NCBI RefSeq assembly: GCF_008636115.1
Contig: NZ_QLZD01000053.1
Span: 1 to 38,446, forward strand
Reading direction: 5' to 3'
Length of the DNA: 38,446 nucleotides
Origin: Candidatus Tokpelaia sp.
Lineage (GTDB): Bacteria > Pseudomonadota > Alphaproteobacteria > Rhizobiales > Rhizobiaceae
Shown here: positions 8,523-15,624 of the stretch, in pieces
Position numbering within the stretch: the stretch's first letter is position 1
Layout of the letters: each line of letters begins with the position of its first letter
The notes under the pieces: model-generated
Told to the model about the DNA's origin: nothing
The model's database searches: none
Seen by the model: the letters and a program-made list of their open reading frames with translations, nothing else
Made by a program: the position numbers and the translations under genes

Positions 8523-9773
8523 ATGGCACAGATGAATAACCGGCAGGCGCAAGTAATTGACCCGATTTTGACGGAATATGCGCGTGGTTATAAAAACTCG
8601 GAATTTATCGGCCAGCTTTTGCTGCCGACTACTCCTATCCCCAACCGCTCGATGAAAGTTTTGCGTTTCGGCAAAGAGGCGTTTCGCCAATATCTGGACA
8701 CGCGCCGCGCCCCCGGAGCGGAAACAAAGCGTATTGCCGTTGGCTATACGGCTGACCCGGTGGCCTTGCGCCAGGACGCGCTGGACGCCGTAGTGCCCAT
8801 TGAGCTGATGCAGGACGCGGCCGCTGTGCCGAATGTGGATCTGGCGGCGCATAGTGTTAAGGTTGTGCAGGATATAATCGCGCTTGGTAATGAGGTAGCA
8901 ACAGCCAGTTTGCTGCGCGACCCAGTCAATTACCCGACAGGCCATGTGATTGAGCTGACAGGTGCCCAGCGCTGGAGCGAAGCGACCAGCAACCCGGCGG
9001 CGGACATTAAAGCCGCAGGCAATATTGTGCGCCTGATGATTGGGCGCCGGCCGAATATGCTTACTCTTTCGCCCCGTGTTTTTGATGTGCTGTCGCTGCA
9101 CCCGGTGATTAAAGAGCAGTTTAAATACACGACCGCGGACAGTTTGACGATGGAAATGCTTGCCGCCTATTTTCAGGTGGAAAAGGTGCTTGTTGGTGAG
9201 GCAGTAGCTCTGGCCGAAAACGCTAAAGATACAGACCCGGCAGAAGATGTATGGGGCAATGATGTTTTGCTCACCTATTCCCCCAAAGACGGCAATTATA
9301 TGGTGCCGGCATTCGGCTATACTTACACGCTGTCCGGCTATCCAATAGTGGAAGAAGCGCGTTGGGAGGGCAATAAAAAAAGCTGGGTTTATGGCGTTAC
9401 GGAAGAAAAGCGCCCTTATATTACCGGCGCCGAAGGCGGCATATTGTTCCGCTCCCCTGCGGGCAAGCAGGGTGATGGCGGCGGCAGTGCCGATGGCGGC
9501 AAAACCCAAAAGCTTTTTGCCAGTGCCTCTGTGTCGCAAAATGAGGCCGTTCTGGCAGCACAAGTGAGCCAGTATCTGGCCGCTAATCCGGCTCTTATCA
9601 ATGATGAAGTGGAAAAGGCCTTGGCGGCCAATACGGCAAAAGCGGAAGCGGCGTTGAAAAAAGCCGCGGCGGAACTTGAAGCTGCCAATAAGCGGGCCGC
9701 TGCCGCCGAAGCAGAGGCTGCAAGTGCCAAAGCAGCAGCCGAAGCCGCCGCTGCCGGCACGGCCAAAAAATAA
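8523..9773 (+). CDS. Major capsid protein with an alanine-rich coiled-coil C-terminal extension
   Basis: A 416-residue major head protein. Residues 1-315 look like an HK97-fold capsid subunit: N-arm with DPILTEYARGYKN, a middle region with APGAETKRI, and a C-terminal strand region. The protein is not of the Mu gpT type, unlike its counterpart in prophage 2. Residues 318-416 begin with a Gly-rich linker and become an almost pure Ala/Glu/Lys heptad helix, an uncommon addition that may act as an internal scaffold or be cleaved off. The ribosome-binding site is AAGGAA. The terminator-like hairpin at 9780 follows. Confidence 0.82.
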   Translation: MAQMNNRQAQVIDPILTEYARGYKNSEFIGQLLLPTTPIPNRSMKVLRFGKEAFRQYLDTRRAPGAETKRIAVGYTADPVALRQDALDAVVPIELMQDAAAVPNVDLAAHSVKVVQDIIALGNEVATASLLRDPVNYPTGHVIELTGAQRWSEATSNPAADIKAAGNIVRLMIGRRPNMLTLSPRVFDVLSLHPVIKEQFKYTTADSLTMEMLAAYFQVEKVLVGEAVALAENAKDTDPAEDVWGNDVLLTYSPKDGNYMVPAFGYTYTLSGYPIVEEARWEGNKKSWVYGVTEEKRPYITGAEGGILFRSPAGKQGDGGGSADGGKTQKLFASASVSQNEAVLAAQVSQYLAANPALINDEVEKALAANTAKAEAALKKAAAELEAANKRAAAAEAEAASAKAAAEAAAAGTAKK

Positions 9774-9779
9774 ATGGAA

Positions 9780-9810
9780 TAAGGCAGGCGTGGCAAAAGC
9801 GCCTGCCTTA
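9780..9810 (+). terminator. 11-bp stem hairpin after the capsid gene
   Basis: TAAGGCAGGCG pairs perfectly with CGCCTGCCTTA around a 9-base loop. No T-run follows, so it may protect the abundant capsid mRNA rather than end transcription. Confidence 0.55.
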
Positions 9811-9841
9811 CCACTCATTATATATAGAGGTGCGTCAGACA

Positions 9842-10309
9842 ATGGCGATAAATACAAAATATCTGACGGTTGATGATCTGCTGACGCGGTTGGGGGAGCA
9901 TGAGGCAGATCAGATTTTGGGCACCGGCAATCGCGGCAACAGGCGGATAGACCGCGAGAGGGCACAGACTGAAATTATGGCCGTTGATGCGCTGATTGAA
10001 GGCTATGTGCGCCCCCGCTATCCGCGCGGCTTTACCGTGCTGCCACCGCTGTTGAGCGGCTTGGCTTATGACATTGTCCGCTACCGTCTGCGCGGGCTGG
10101 GCGGGCAAAGCAGCGATATGGCCGAAGTGGTAAAGCAGCGTTATGACGATGCGTTGAAGGCTTTACGCGATATTGCCAATGGCATGATTACGCTGGACAC
10201 AGACGGAGACGGTGAGCAGCCGGACGGGCCGACTGTTGCCAATGCTGTTTCTGCCGTAGTGCCGCCCAGCCGCATGAGACCGGCTTTTAAAGGGTATTTG
10301 GACAGATGA
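9842..10309 (+). CDS. DUF1320 family head-tail connector (Mu gp36-like)
   Basis: A 155-residue protein of the Mu gp36/DUF1320 family, judged by YLTVDDLLTRLGEHEADQI at the N-terminus and by DALIEGYVRPRYP...LPPLLSGLAYDIVRYRL in the middle. It is expected at the head-to-tail joining complex. A GTG at 9830 is an in-frame alternative start, but I prefer ATG 9842. Its last 42 bases are copied imperfectly about 110 bases downstream. The same family is interrupted in prophage 2 at 26840. Confidence 0.82.
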   Translation: MAINTKYLTVDDLLTRLGEHEADQILGTGNRGNRRIDRERAQTEIMAVDALIEGYVRPRYPRGFTVLPPLLSGLAYDIVRYRLRGLGGQSSDMAEVVKQRYDDALKALRDIANGMITLDTDGDGEQPDGPTVANAVSAVVPPSRMRPAFKGYLDR

Positions 10310-10420
10310 TGCGGTATGGCGGTTTTTGTTGGCCTTTCACCTTATCCAAAAAGTCTGCAACTTTTTGGGGTTCAGGCAGAGCCGCATGAAGCCGGCGTTT
10401 AAGGGATATTTGGACAGATG
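10268..10420 (+). repeat. Duplicated 3' end of the DUF1320 gene around a hairpin
   Basis: Positions 10268-10309 and 10379-10420 are near-identical 42-base copies that both encode a terminal RMRPAFKGYLDR-type tail and stop. The second copy ends in ATGA, starting the next gene. Between them, CCAAAAAGT at 10346-10354 pairs perfectly with ACTTTTTGG at 10360-10368. The interval looks like a small insertion that restored the original gene junction by duplication. Confidence 0.8.
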
Positions 10421-10930
10421 AGCGATCCGATAAAAGAAGCGATAAAACAGGGGGCTTTGGAGCCGCGCAACCAGTTAGACAGGTTGCAGCAGGCAATACT
10501 TGCCCGTTTGGTGGAAAAAATGCCCGGCCGCATTACCCATATTGCCGCTTTTGATGAAGAGGCGCAGAAATTTGATTTTCAAGGTCTGCAAGGCGCTCTG
10601 TTTGTAAAATATGAGGGCAGTAGTTTTACCGGTGATGATACCAGCCCAATGCGGATTTATGCGCCGGCACGGGTGCTGACATGGAGCATATATGTGCTGG
10701 TGCGTTCGCTGAAGGGGGCGCAAGACGGCTTTATTGGCGCCAATGAGGTGCTGGAAGAAGTGCGGCGCGCCTTGCAGGGGCAGAGTTTTTGCGGCGCAAC
10801 GCCGTGCAAAGTGCTTTCTGACCGGCTGGACGCGCAAATTGAAGGCGGCTGGCGCTTTGTGATGCAGTTTAGCAATAGCTGCCCGGCGCCCGCCTATATG
10901 GACGAAAGGGTGCGTGCTCATGCGGTATAA
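10418..10930 (+). CDS. DUF1834 family protein (Mu gp37-like tail terminator)
   Basis: A 170-residue protein of the gp37/DUF1834 family. It has an N-terminal helix, an alpha/beta core with the segment VLTWSIYVLVRSLKG near residue 90, and a final strand (WRFVMQFSNSCPAPAY). By position after the DUF1320 gene and before the sheath, it probably caps the tail tube or joins it to the head. Its ATG overlaps the stop of the duplicated DUF1320 tail. The ribosome-binding site is weak (AAGGG about 13 bases upstream). Confidence 0.72.
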   Translation: MSDPIKEAIKQGALEPRNQLDRLQQAILARLVEKMPGRITHIAAFDEEAQKFDFQGLQGALFVKYEGSSFTGDDTSPMRIYAPARVLTWSIYVLVRSLKGAQDGFIGANEVLEEVRRALQGQSFCGATPCKVLSDRLDAQIEGGWRFVMQFSNSCPAPAYMDERVRAHAV

Positions 10931-11147
10931 ATATAGAGGACGGCCGGATTATCTGACTTTTGCCGATGGCAGCGGCCAGATTGTGTTTGAGGGCTTGGCT
11001 CTGCCGGGGCGTGATTATGATTTGCCGGCTGATAATGCCCGGGTGCAGGCGCTGATTGCCGGCGGGTTTTTGCAGGAGGCTGTGCCGGCAGCAAAAAGCA
11101 GAGCTGATTTGGTAAAACAAGACAAAAAAGGGAAAAATAATGGCTGA
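10920..11147 (+). CDS. Small phage protein (Mu gp38-position, DUF2635-like)
   Basis: A 75-residue protein, starting at ATG 10920 with AAGGG nine bases upstream. GTG 10914 is an alternative. It has a predicted small beta-domain (DYLTFADGSGQIVFEG, then ALPGRDYDLPADNARVQALIAGG) and a basic Lys-rich tail. Small proteins of this size stand between gp37 and the sheath gene in Mu-like phages, but their function is not known. It overlaps both neighbours by a few bases. Confidence 0.6.
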   Translation: MRYKYRGRPDYLTFADGSGQIVFEGLALPGRDYDLPADNARVQALIAGGFLQEAVPAAKSRADLVKQDKKGKNNG

Positions 11148-12417
11148 ATTTCATCATGGCCCGGAAATTATTGAAGCGCGCAATGAAGCGGGCATTGTGC
11201 GCGATGTGCGCTCTGCCGTTGTATTTATCGCCGGCACGGCGCCGGTGCATGAGCTGCATAAGGATAATGCTGCCGATTATGTCAATAAGCGGATTATTGT
11301 GCGCAATAAGCGGCAGGCGGCCGAGGCTTTTGGTGCGGTAGACAGGACGCAGGCCTATACTATCCCCGCTGCTTTGGAAGCGATTTTCAATAAGAGCATT
11401 AACGGGATGGGCGGTGCTACCGTGATTGTTGTCAATGTATTTGACCCGGCAGTGCATGTCGGCAATGACGGCCTGCCTGATATTGCGCAAGTCAAGGCGG
11501 CGGATATTGTCGGCGGTTATGATAGTATAAGCGGCCGTTATACCGGATTAGAATTGGCGGCCGGCAGCTACAGTGAATACGGTTTTAACCCGAAACTGAT
11601 TATTGCGCCGGGCTTTGCCGGCAATATGGGCGTGCGGGCAGCAATGGACAGGCTGGCGGATAAAACAAAGGCGATGGCGCTGGTTAATATGGACGCCGGC
11701 ATTACTACACTGAATGCAGCCATACGCGCCCGCGGGGTGGGCGGGGATTATAATACGGCGTCAGAACGCCTGGCATTGATCTGGCCGGCGCCGCTGGTTT
11801 ATGACCTTAAGCAGGACAAGCCGGTGGCGGAAGACGGCGCCGCCCATTTGGCCGGCGAGATTTGCGCTATGGATTTGGCGCTGGGCTATCAGCATTCCCC
11901 CAGCAACAAGCCGCTCAATGATGTGATGGGGCTGGAACATGAGGTGGTTTTTACCCCGGGCGAGTATGACAGCGACACAAATGCGCTGAATGCTGCCGGC
12001 ATTATCACTTTCATGCAGAGTTTTGGCACGGGCTTCAGGTTCTGGGGCAATCGCAGCGCCGCCTTTCCGACATCAAGCTCGCAAATGTGCTTTATCAACT
12101 GCCGCCGGGTGTTTGATATGGTGCATGAGGCGGCGCTTTATTATCTGCTGTCGCGCATAGACAGTATCGCTTCTGCCAATATGTTGGAGCTGATTGAGGA
12201 CGATGTTGACGCTTTTATCCGCAAAAAAGTGGGGGAAAGTGTGCTTTACGGCGGCAGCTTCCGCTTTGATCGCGCAAAGACGACATCGCGCGATATTGCG
12301 GACGGGCACTTTTACTACAGCCTGGACATGCAGCCGGTGGGAATTATGGAGCGGCTGACGGTGACAAGTGAGCTGAATATCAATTACGCGAAGGAAGCGC
12401 TGGGCTTGAGCGAATAA
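11140..12417 (+). CDS. Contractile tail sheath protein (P2 FI / Mu gpL family)
   Basis: A 425-residue sheath subunit. The N-terminus has the family segment FHHGPEIIEARNEAGIVRDVRSAVVFIAGTAP, the centre resembles the subtilisin-like sheath domain (NPKLIIAPGF near residue 148), and the C-terminus carries a conserved end domain (FRFDRAKTTSRDIADGHFYY). The sheath contracts to drive the tube through the cell envelope. It starts behind AAGGG and overlaps the preceding gene. The sequence is nearer the P2 type than the Mu type, by eye. Confidence 0.9.
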   Translation: MAEFHHGPEIIEARNEAGIVRDVRSAVVFIAGTAPVHELHKDNAADYVNKRIIVRNKRQAAEAFGAVDRTQAYTIPAALEAIFNKSINGMGGATVIVVNVFDPAVHVGNDGLPDIAQVKAADIVGGYDSISGRYTGLELAAGSYSEYGFNPKLIIAPGFAGNMGVRAAMDRLADKTKAMALVNMDAGITTLNAAIRARGVGGDYNTASERLALIWPAPLVYDLKQDKPVAEDGAAHLAGEICAMDLALGYQHSPSNKPLNDVMGLEHEVVFTPGEYDSDTNALNAAGIITFMQSFGTGFRFWGNRSAAFPTSSSQMCFINCRRVFDMVHEAALYYLLSRIDSIASANMLELIEDDVDAFIRKKVGESVLYGGSFRFDRAKTTSRDIADGHFYYSLDMQPVGIMERLTVTSELNINYAKEALGLSE

Positions 12418-12480
12418 TCAGCCGGCATAGGCGGCATTAGCCGCTGCACCATTCCGGGCAAAGCAATATAAGAGGACAAA

Positions 12481-12996
12481 ATGGGACAACCGATTTCACT
12501 TGGGCATATCACCAATGCCGATATTTATCTGGACGATCAGCGCATGGTAGGGCGTGTGAAGGAATTTAATGTCGGCGAAATGGCCTATAAAATGGTGACA
12601 CACGAGGCACTGGGCATGATTGGCGTGATTGACTTGCCAAGCCGCGCTATGGACAGCCTGAAGGCCACCATCAATTTTGAATATTATGAGCCGGAGCTGA
12701 TTGCCGCGCTTTATAACCCGACCAAGACATGCCGTTTCTTTTTGCACGCTTATCTGGACAAGTTTGACACAGACGGGCTTTCCTCGACAAGTGGCCGATT
12801 GGTGACCATGGTCAAAACCTACCCCAGCAAGCAGGGTGAGCGTGGCCATAAATTGGGTGAGAATAGCGAGCAGAGCTTTGAGGTGACCATTGCGGCTATG
12901 ACGCAGAAGCTATCTACCCAAAATGTGCCGCTGTTTGAATATGACCTGTTTGCTGGCATTCATAAGGTCAATGGCAAAGATGTCTGGCCGAATTGA
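12481..12996 (+). CDS. Major tail tube protein (P2 FII-like)
   Basis: A 171-residue tube subunit. The family look is a first strand with NADIYLDDQRMVGRVKEFNV, a middle INFEYYEPELIAALYNP, and a final YDLFAGIHKVNGKDVW close to the P2 FII C-terminus. It polymerises around the tape measure to form the inner tube. The ribosome-binding site is AGAGGA. A small GCGGC/GCCGC hairpin lies in the 63-base gap after the sheath gene. Confidence 0.88.
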   Translation: MGQPISLGHITNADIYLDDQRMVGRVKEFNVGEMAYKMVTHEALGMIGVIDLPSRAMDSLKATINFEYYEPELIAALYNPTKTCRFFLHAYLDKFDTDGLSSTSGRLVTMVKTYPSKQGERGHKLGENSEQSFEVTIAAMTQKLSTQNVPLFEYDLFAGIHKVNGKDVWPN

Positions 12997-13004
12997 GGCG
13001 GCGG

Positions 13005-13048
13005 CCCAAGAGGCCGGCAGGTATTTATTTATCTGCCGGCCTCTTGGG
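13005..13048. terminator. 16-bp perfect inverted repeat between convergent genes
   Basis: Positions 13005-13020 pair perfectly with 13033-13048 around a 12-base AT-rich loop. It lies between the tube gene (+) and the small - strand gene whose last codons form the right arm. No T-run is present on either side, so a bidirectional terminator is likely but not certain. Confidence 0.65.
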
Positions 13049-13169
13049 TAGAGGCTGCAGCTTTGGTAGTATTAACCTCTTTGGCAGTTTTTTCCACCCA
13101 GGAGCCGATGCCGCCGACAATTATCATGATGAATATAAATAGCAGTATTATTGCGCGTATCAGACACAT
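13029..13169 (-). CDS. Small single-span membrane protein of a moron cassette
   Basis: A 46-residue protein with one strongly hydrophobic segment (AIILLFIFIMIIVGGIG, residues 6-22) and a polar tail. AGGAAA stands about seven bases before its ATG, and it begins 22 bases after the stop of the secreted-protein gene, so the two look co-transcribed. It is unrecognised. Its opposite orientation to the tail operon marks it as a cargo (moron) gene that could be expressed in the lysogen. Confidence 0.6.
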   Translation of the reverse strand: MCLIRAIILLFIFIMIIVGGIGSWVEKTAKEVNTTKAAASTQEAGR

Positions 13170-13191
13170 GGAATTTCCTGCCGTCAGATAT

Positions 13192-13590
13192 TTATTTCTC
13201 TGACAGCCATTTAACGGCAGAGGCCTGAATACCTGCTTGCCCCATAGATGTTTTATAAGGTAAGCCAGTCACCAAAGCTTTACAGGCCTTTTCATTGTCG
13301 CCTGTGATAGAAGCGCAGTCTTGAAGCCCGTAGACAAGCTGTTTTTTGGGTAAATCATCTGTTCCAACACGAATAGCGCCTATATGACCGGATTTTGAAC
13401 GGACAGAACACATGAAAAAATCAACGCTGACGCCGTAAGCCTGGCAATCTGTTATTTCAACAGGGTTTTTCAGCTCTTCATAATTGATGAGAAAATCAAA
13501 AGAGCTGATTTTCTGCGGGGCGGCGTCTTCTGCCTGTGTTGCGGTGGTCAAAGCCACGATGGCACAAGCGGCCAGCAAGAATTTTTTCAT
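13192..13590 (-). CDS. Secreted moron protein of unknown function
   Basis: A 132-residue protein starting at ATG 13590 behind AGGAGA. It has a clear signal peptide (MKKFLLAACAIVALTTATQA, cleavage predicted after AxA-type TQA). The mature domain has four cysteines (TDCQAYG, FMCSV, QDCASI, KACKAL) that could form two disulphides in the periplasm. No family is recognised. Being antisense to the tail genes and next to an antirepressor, it is a good candidate for a gene expressed from the prophage that alters the host surface, which is inference. Confidence 0.7.
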   Translation of the reverse strand: MKKFLLAACAIVALTTATQAEDAAPQKISSFDFLINYEELKNPVEITDCQAYGVSVDFFMCSVRSKSGHIGAIRVGTDDLPKKQLVYGLQDCASITGDNEKACKALVTGLPYKTSMGQAGIQASAVKWLSEK

Positions 13591-13620
13591 GTGATTCTCC
13601 TCTAAAAATATTTGCGCCAC

Positions 13621-13647
13621 GCTATAAAAAACTGCTTGCCAAAGCAA
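13621..13647 (-). promoter_or_regulatory. Possible sigma70-type promoter for the moron pair
   Basis: On the - strand TTGCTT (13647-13642) and TATAGC (13626-13621) are 15 bases apart, 31 bases upstream of the moron start codon. The spacing is short and the -10 is imperfect, so this is a weak prediction. Confidence 0.3.
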
Positions 13648-13677
13648 GTGGAAAATGCAATAAAAAAGGCACGGTGC

Positions 13678-13891
13678 TTGAAACACACCAAAGCCAAAAG
13701 CGGGCAACACCCCGAGAAGTGTTCCCCATAAAAAAATACCGAAATAGCGGCTTGCCGCTATCCGCCGGGTGGCTTTTTGCCATAAAACACCGCTTAAGCG
13801 GGAAAGCAAAAAGGCAGACTTTTGGCTGTGTTTCAACCACCCGGCGCGCTTTGGCGCGTGTTTTTGAAACAAACACCAAAAGGAGGTCACT
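13678..13891 (+). ncRNA. Structured leader resembling a C4-type antisense RNA ahead of the antirepressor
   Basis: The leader of the AntA gene contains several nested stems: ATAGCGGC/GCCGCTAT (13744-13761), CGCCGGGTGG/CCACCCGGCG (13763-13772 with 13837-13846), CTTTTTGC/GCAAAAAG inside it, and an apical CCGCTTAAGCGG. The unpaired segment 13819-13836 (CTTTTGGCTGTGTTTCAA) is complementary to 13678-13700 apart from a 5-base insertion, and to 13863-13881 just upstream of the AGGAGG of the antirepressor. C4 RNAs of P1/P7 control ant by such a' and b' pairing. Assignment to C4 is inference from structure and context. Confidence 0.5.
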
Positions 13892-14547
13892 ATGACCAAT
13901 GCAATATTTATCCCCATCACCCAAAAGCAAATAGAAGGCGAGGCCGTGCAAACGGTGGACGCAAGGGCGCTGCACACCTTTTTGGGCGTAAAGACGCCGT
14001 TCAAGCAGTGGATAGAGCGGCGCATTTCCGATTACACATTTTTGTTTAATCGGGATTTCTGGGAGTTTTCGGGCAAAAAGACCTTTGGCATTTTTAGCAA
14101 AGAAGCAACCGAATACGCCCTTTCTTAGATATGGCGAAAGAGCTGGCAATGATGGAGAGGAATGAGAAAGGCCGTCTTGCCCGCCGCTATTTTATTGAGG
14201 CAGAAAAGAAGCTGCGGCAAATAGGCCAAAACCCGCTTTTGGGCAGCGGGGATAGCCAGCTTGGCGCGCTGCTGGCGCTCACCGGCGGGCTAAACAAGGC
14301 GTTAGAAGCTGATTTGCTGAAAAAGTTGCGCAGCCTGGCAGCAGCCAGGCGGCCGAGCCTGGCAAGAATTATGGTGGCAGAGGCCGCCGGGCTGGATTGG
14401 GAGGCCATAAAAGCCGGTGGCGGCAAACCCGCCCGTCTGAAAGCCGCCATTGCGGATTGCCTGCGGCTGGGGCTGATTAAAGCCGCCCCGGCAGGAACGC
14501 CGGAAACCGGCAAGGGAGTTGCTGCTGTTGAGGGAGGGCTGTTATAA
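13892..14547 (+). pseudogene. AntA-type antirepressor, split by a one-base frameshift
   Basis: Residues 1-78 (stop at 14126-14128) carry the first part of the AntA domain: VDARALHTFLGVKTPFKQWIERRI and FSKEATEYALS. The reading continues in the -1 frame from about 14125 with LDMAKELAMMERNEKGRLARRYFIEAEKKL, which completes the AntA domain, then a C-terminal domain to 14547. One T seems to be missing in the CTTTCTT run, and no slippery heptamer fits, so a mutation or a sequence error is more likely than programmed frameshifting. AntA proteins inactivate phage repressors. An AGGAGG ribosome-binding site precedes ATG 13892. Confidence 0.8.
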
Positions 14548-14774
14548 TGAGCGATGGCATGAAAGTTAACGATGTTTATCTTGATGAAGTGCGCTGTGCG
14601 CTTTTGGCAGTTGAAGAATTTGTGGGAGAGACCTGCACGGTAGAAGAATATCCGGCAGATTTTGGCGCGGTAAACCCTAACCATTTTGTTAGTCTTTTGC
14701 GCATTATCAACCGCCATTTACAGTTGGCGATAGAAAAGCCAGAGGAACATTTGACTGCCGGCGAAAAACTTTAA
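14547..14774 (+). CDS. Small hypothetical phage protein
   Basis: A 75-residue acidic protein with no recognised family. Predicted helices include DEVRCALLAVEEFVGE and HFVSLLRIINRHLQLAIEKPE. A GAGGGAGG element stands upstream of the ATG, within the end of the antirepressor reading frame, and two terminators follow at once. It thus closes the inserted antirepressor cassette (13600-14840) and was probably brought in with it. Confidence 0.55.
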   Translation: MSDGMKVNDVYLDEVRCALLAVEEFVGETCTVEEYPADFGAVNPNHFVSLLRIINRHLQLAIEKPEEHLTAGEKL

Positions 14775-14779
14775 TGCAG

Positions 14780-14806
14780 AAGCCCCGCCCAAAAGCGGGG
14801 CTTTTT
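14780..14806 (+). terminator. Rho-independent terminator of the antirepressor cassette
   Basis: Stem AAGCCCCGC/GCGGGGCTT with a 6-base loop and a run of five T, starting three bases after the preceding stop codon. Confidence 0.85.
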
Positions 14807-14817
14807 CTTGGTAAGAG

Positions 14818-14840
14818 ACGGGCACTATGCCCGTTTTTTT
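14818..14840 (+). terminator. Rho-independent terminator, second copy of the repeated type
   Basis: Stem ACGGGCA/TGCCCGT, loop CTA, seven T and then GTGCC with GC-rich sequence. It is nearly identical to the terminators at 6769 and 21461. Confidence 0.82.
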
Positions 14841-14968
14841 GTGCCCGCGCGCGCGTAAGGTTGGGGCAGCATGGGCATCTCCCCCCATGCCGGCGCCGCG
14901 CGGCGGTTTTCCGGCTTTTCCGCCGGCGCGCGCCTTTTAAAGGCCCAAAGCCCGAAAAAGAGGATAAA

Positions 14969-15439
14969 ATGCGTGAGACAACCGAAAAAATAGATAAAGA
15001 GATTGCCGGGCAGCAGCCGTTGCGGCATGCCGGCGCGGCAGAACTGGCAAAAAAAGTGCAGGTAGACAGGGTAATGTCAGAGGCGGTAGCCCGCCCGCAA
15101 CAGCCCGGCGATGATATTACCGCACCGGCGCAAGGGAAATTCCCCACGCGGGAAGTGGTGCTGGAAAAGAGCAAAATTAAGGTGACGATCCCCGATGACT
15201 GGACATTGGCCGACAGTATGGCGGCGCAAAAGGCGGCGCGGAAGGATACGGCCAAATTCCCGCTTTATCTGGCCCAGCGCATTTGCTTGTTTAATGGTGA
15301 GCGGCGCGCCATGGCGTGGATTGAGGATAATATCCACGGTAAGGACGGTCTGCAGCTCATTGGCGAGCTGTTTGGCGGCGATGAGGGTCAAGAGGCGGGG
15401 AGCGCGACAGGGACGGGGAATAGTGAGGGAAACGGCTAA
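14969..15439 (+). CDS. Tail assembly chaperone, short form (P2 gpE / Mu gp41-like)
   Basis: A 156-residue protein starting at ATG 14969 behind AGAGGA. The centre has a typical tail-assembly domain (REVVLEKSKIKVTIPDDWTLADSMAAQKAARKD cut in pieces: strand, then helix) and residues to about 140 are helical. Tail chaperones coat the tape measure before the tube assembles. The tail of this form is low-complexity (Gly/Ser/Ala). A slippery site five codons before the end allows a longer form. Confidence 0.75.
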   Translation: MRETTEKIDKEIAGQQPLRHAGAAELAKKVQVDRVMSEAVARPQQPGDDITAPAQGKFPTREVVLEKSKIKVTIPDDWTLADSMAAQKAARKDTAKFPLYLAQRICLFNGERRAMAWIEDNIHGKDGLQLIGELFGGDEGQEAGSATGTGNSEGNG

Positions 15440-15585
15440 GCCCGGCCCCGGCCGACGTAGAATTTATGGTGCGGCGCGGGTGGGGCTTTGCCGAGTTGAT
15501 GGTGTTGCCGGTCAGCGATTTTAATTTCTGGCTGGATATAGCGATAGCGGCGCTCAAGGCAGAAAATAAGGCGCAAGGCGGCTAA
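14969..15585 (+). CDS. Tail assembly chaperone, -1 frameshift fusion form
   Basis: If ribosomes slip at 15427-15433 the product continues in the -1 frame, reading RLSPAPADVEFMVRRGWGFAEL and on to the stop at 15583-15585, about 205 residues in total. The extension (FAELMVLPVSDFNFWLDIA) resembles the E' or T part of other tail chaperones and lies directly before the tape measure gene, where such fusions are always found. An independent start at ATG 15466 would give only 39 residues and has no good ribosome-binding site. Confidence 0.75.
15427..15433 (+). promoter_or_regulatory. Programmed -1 frameshift slippery site GGGAAAC
   Basis: GGGAAAC lies exactly in the X-XXY-YYZ phase of the zero frame (G GGA AAC), two codons before the stop of the short form, in the only stretch where both frames are open. 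This matches tail chaperone frameshifting in lambda and P2. Confidence 0.8.
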
Positions 15586-15624
15586 CGGCGCTTTGCGCAT
15601 TTTGCCGCATTTTGAGGTGCAGAT

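Noticed and set aside
8304-9965. A 553-codon open frame on the - strand opposite the capsid gene
   Set aside because: It is antisense to the capsid and neighbouring genes, rich in Cys/His/Arg, and shows no ribosome-binding site or family resemblance.
14117-14131. Programmed frameshift in the antirepressor
   Set aside because: CTTTCTT is not an X-XXY-YYZ heptamer in the right phase and no stimulatory hairpin follows closely; a one-base loss is simpler.
15466-15585. A separate 39-residue gene before the tape measure
   Set aside because: The slippery site and the open -1 frame upstream explain it better as the extension of the tail chaperone.
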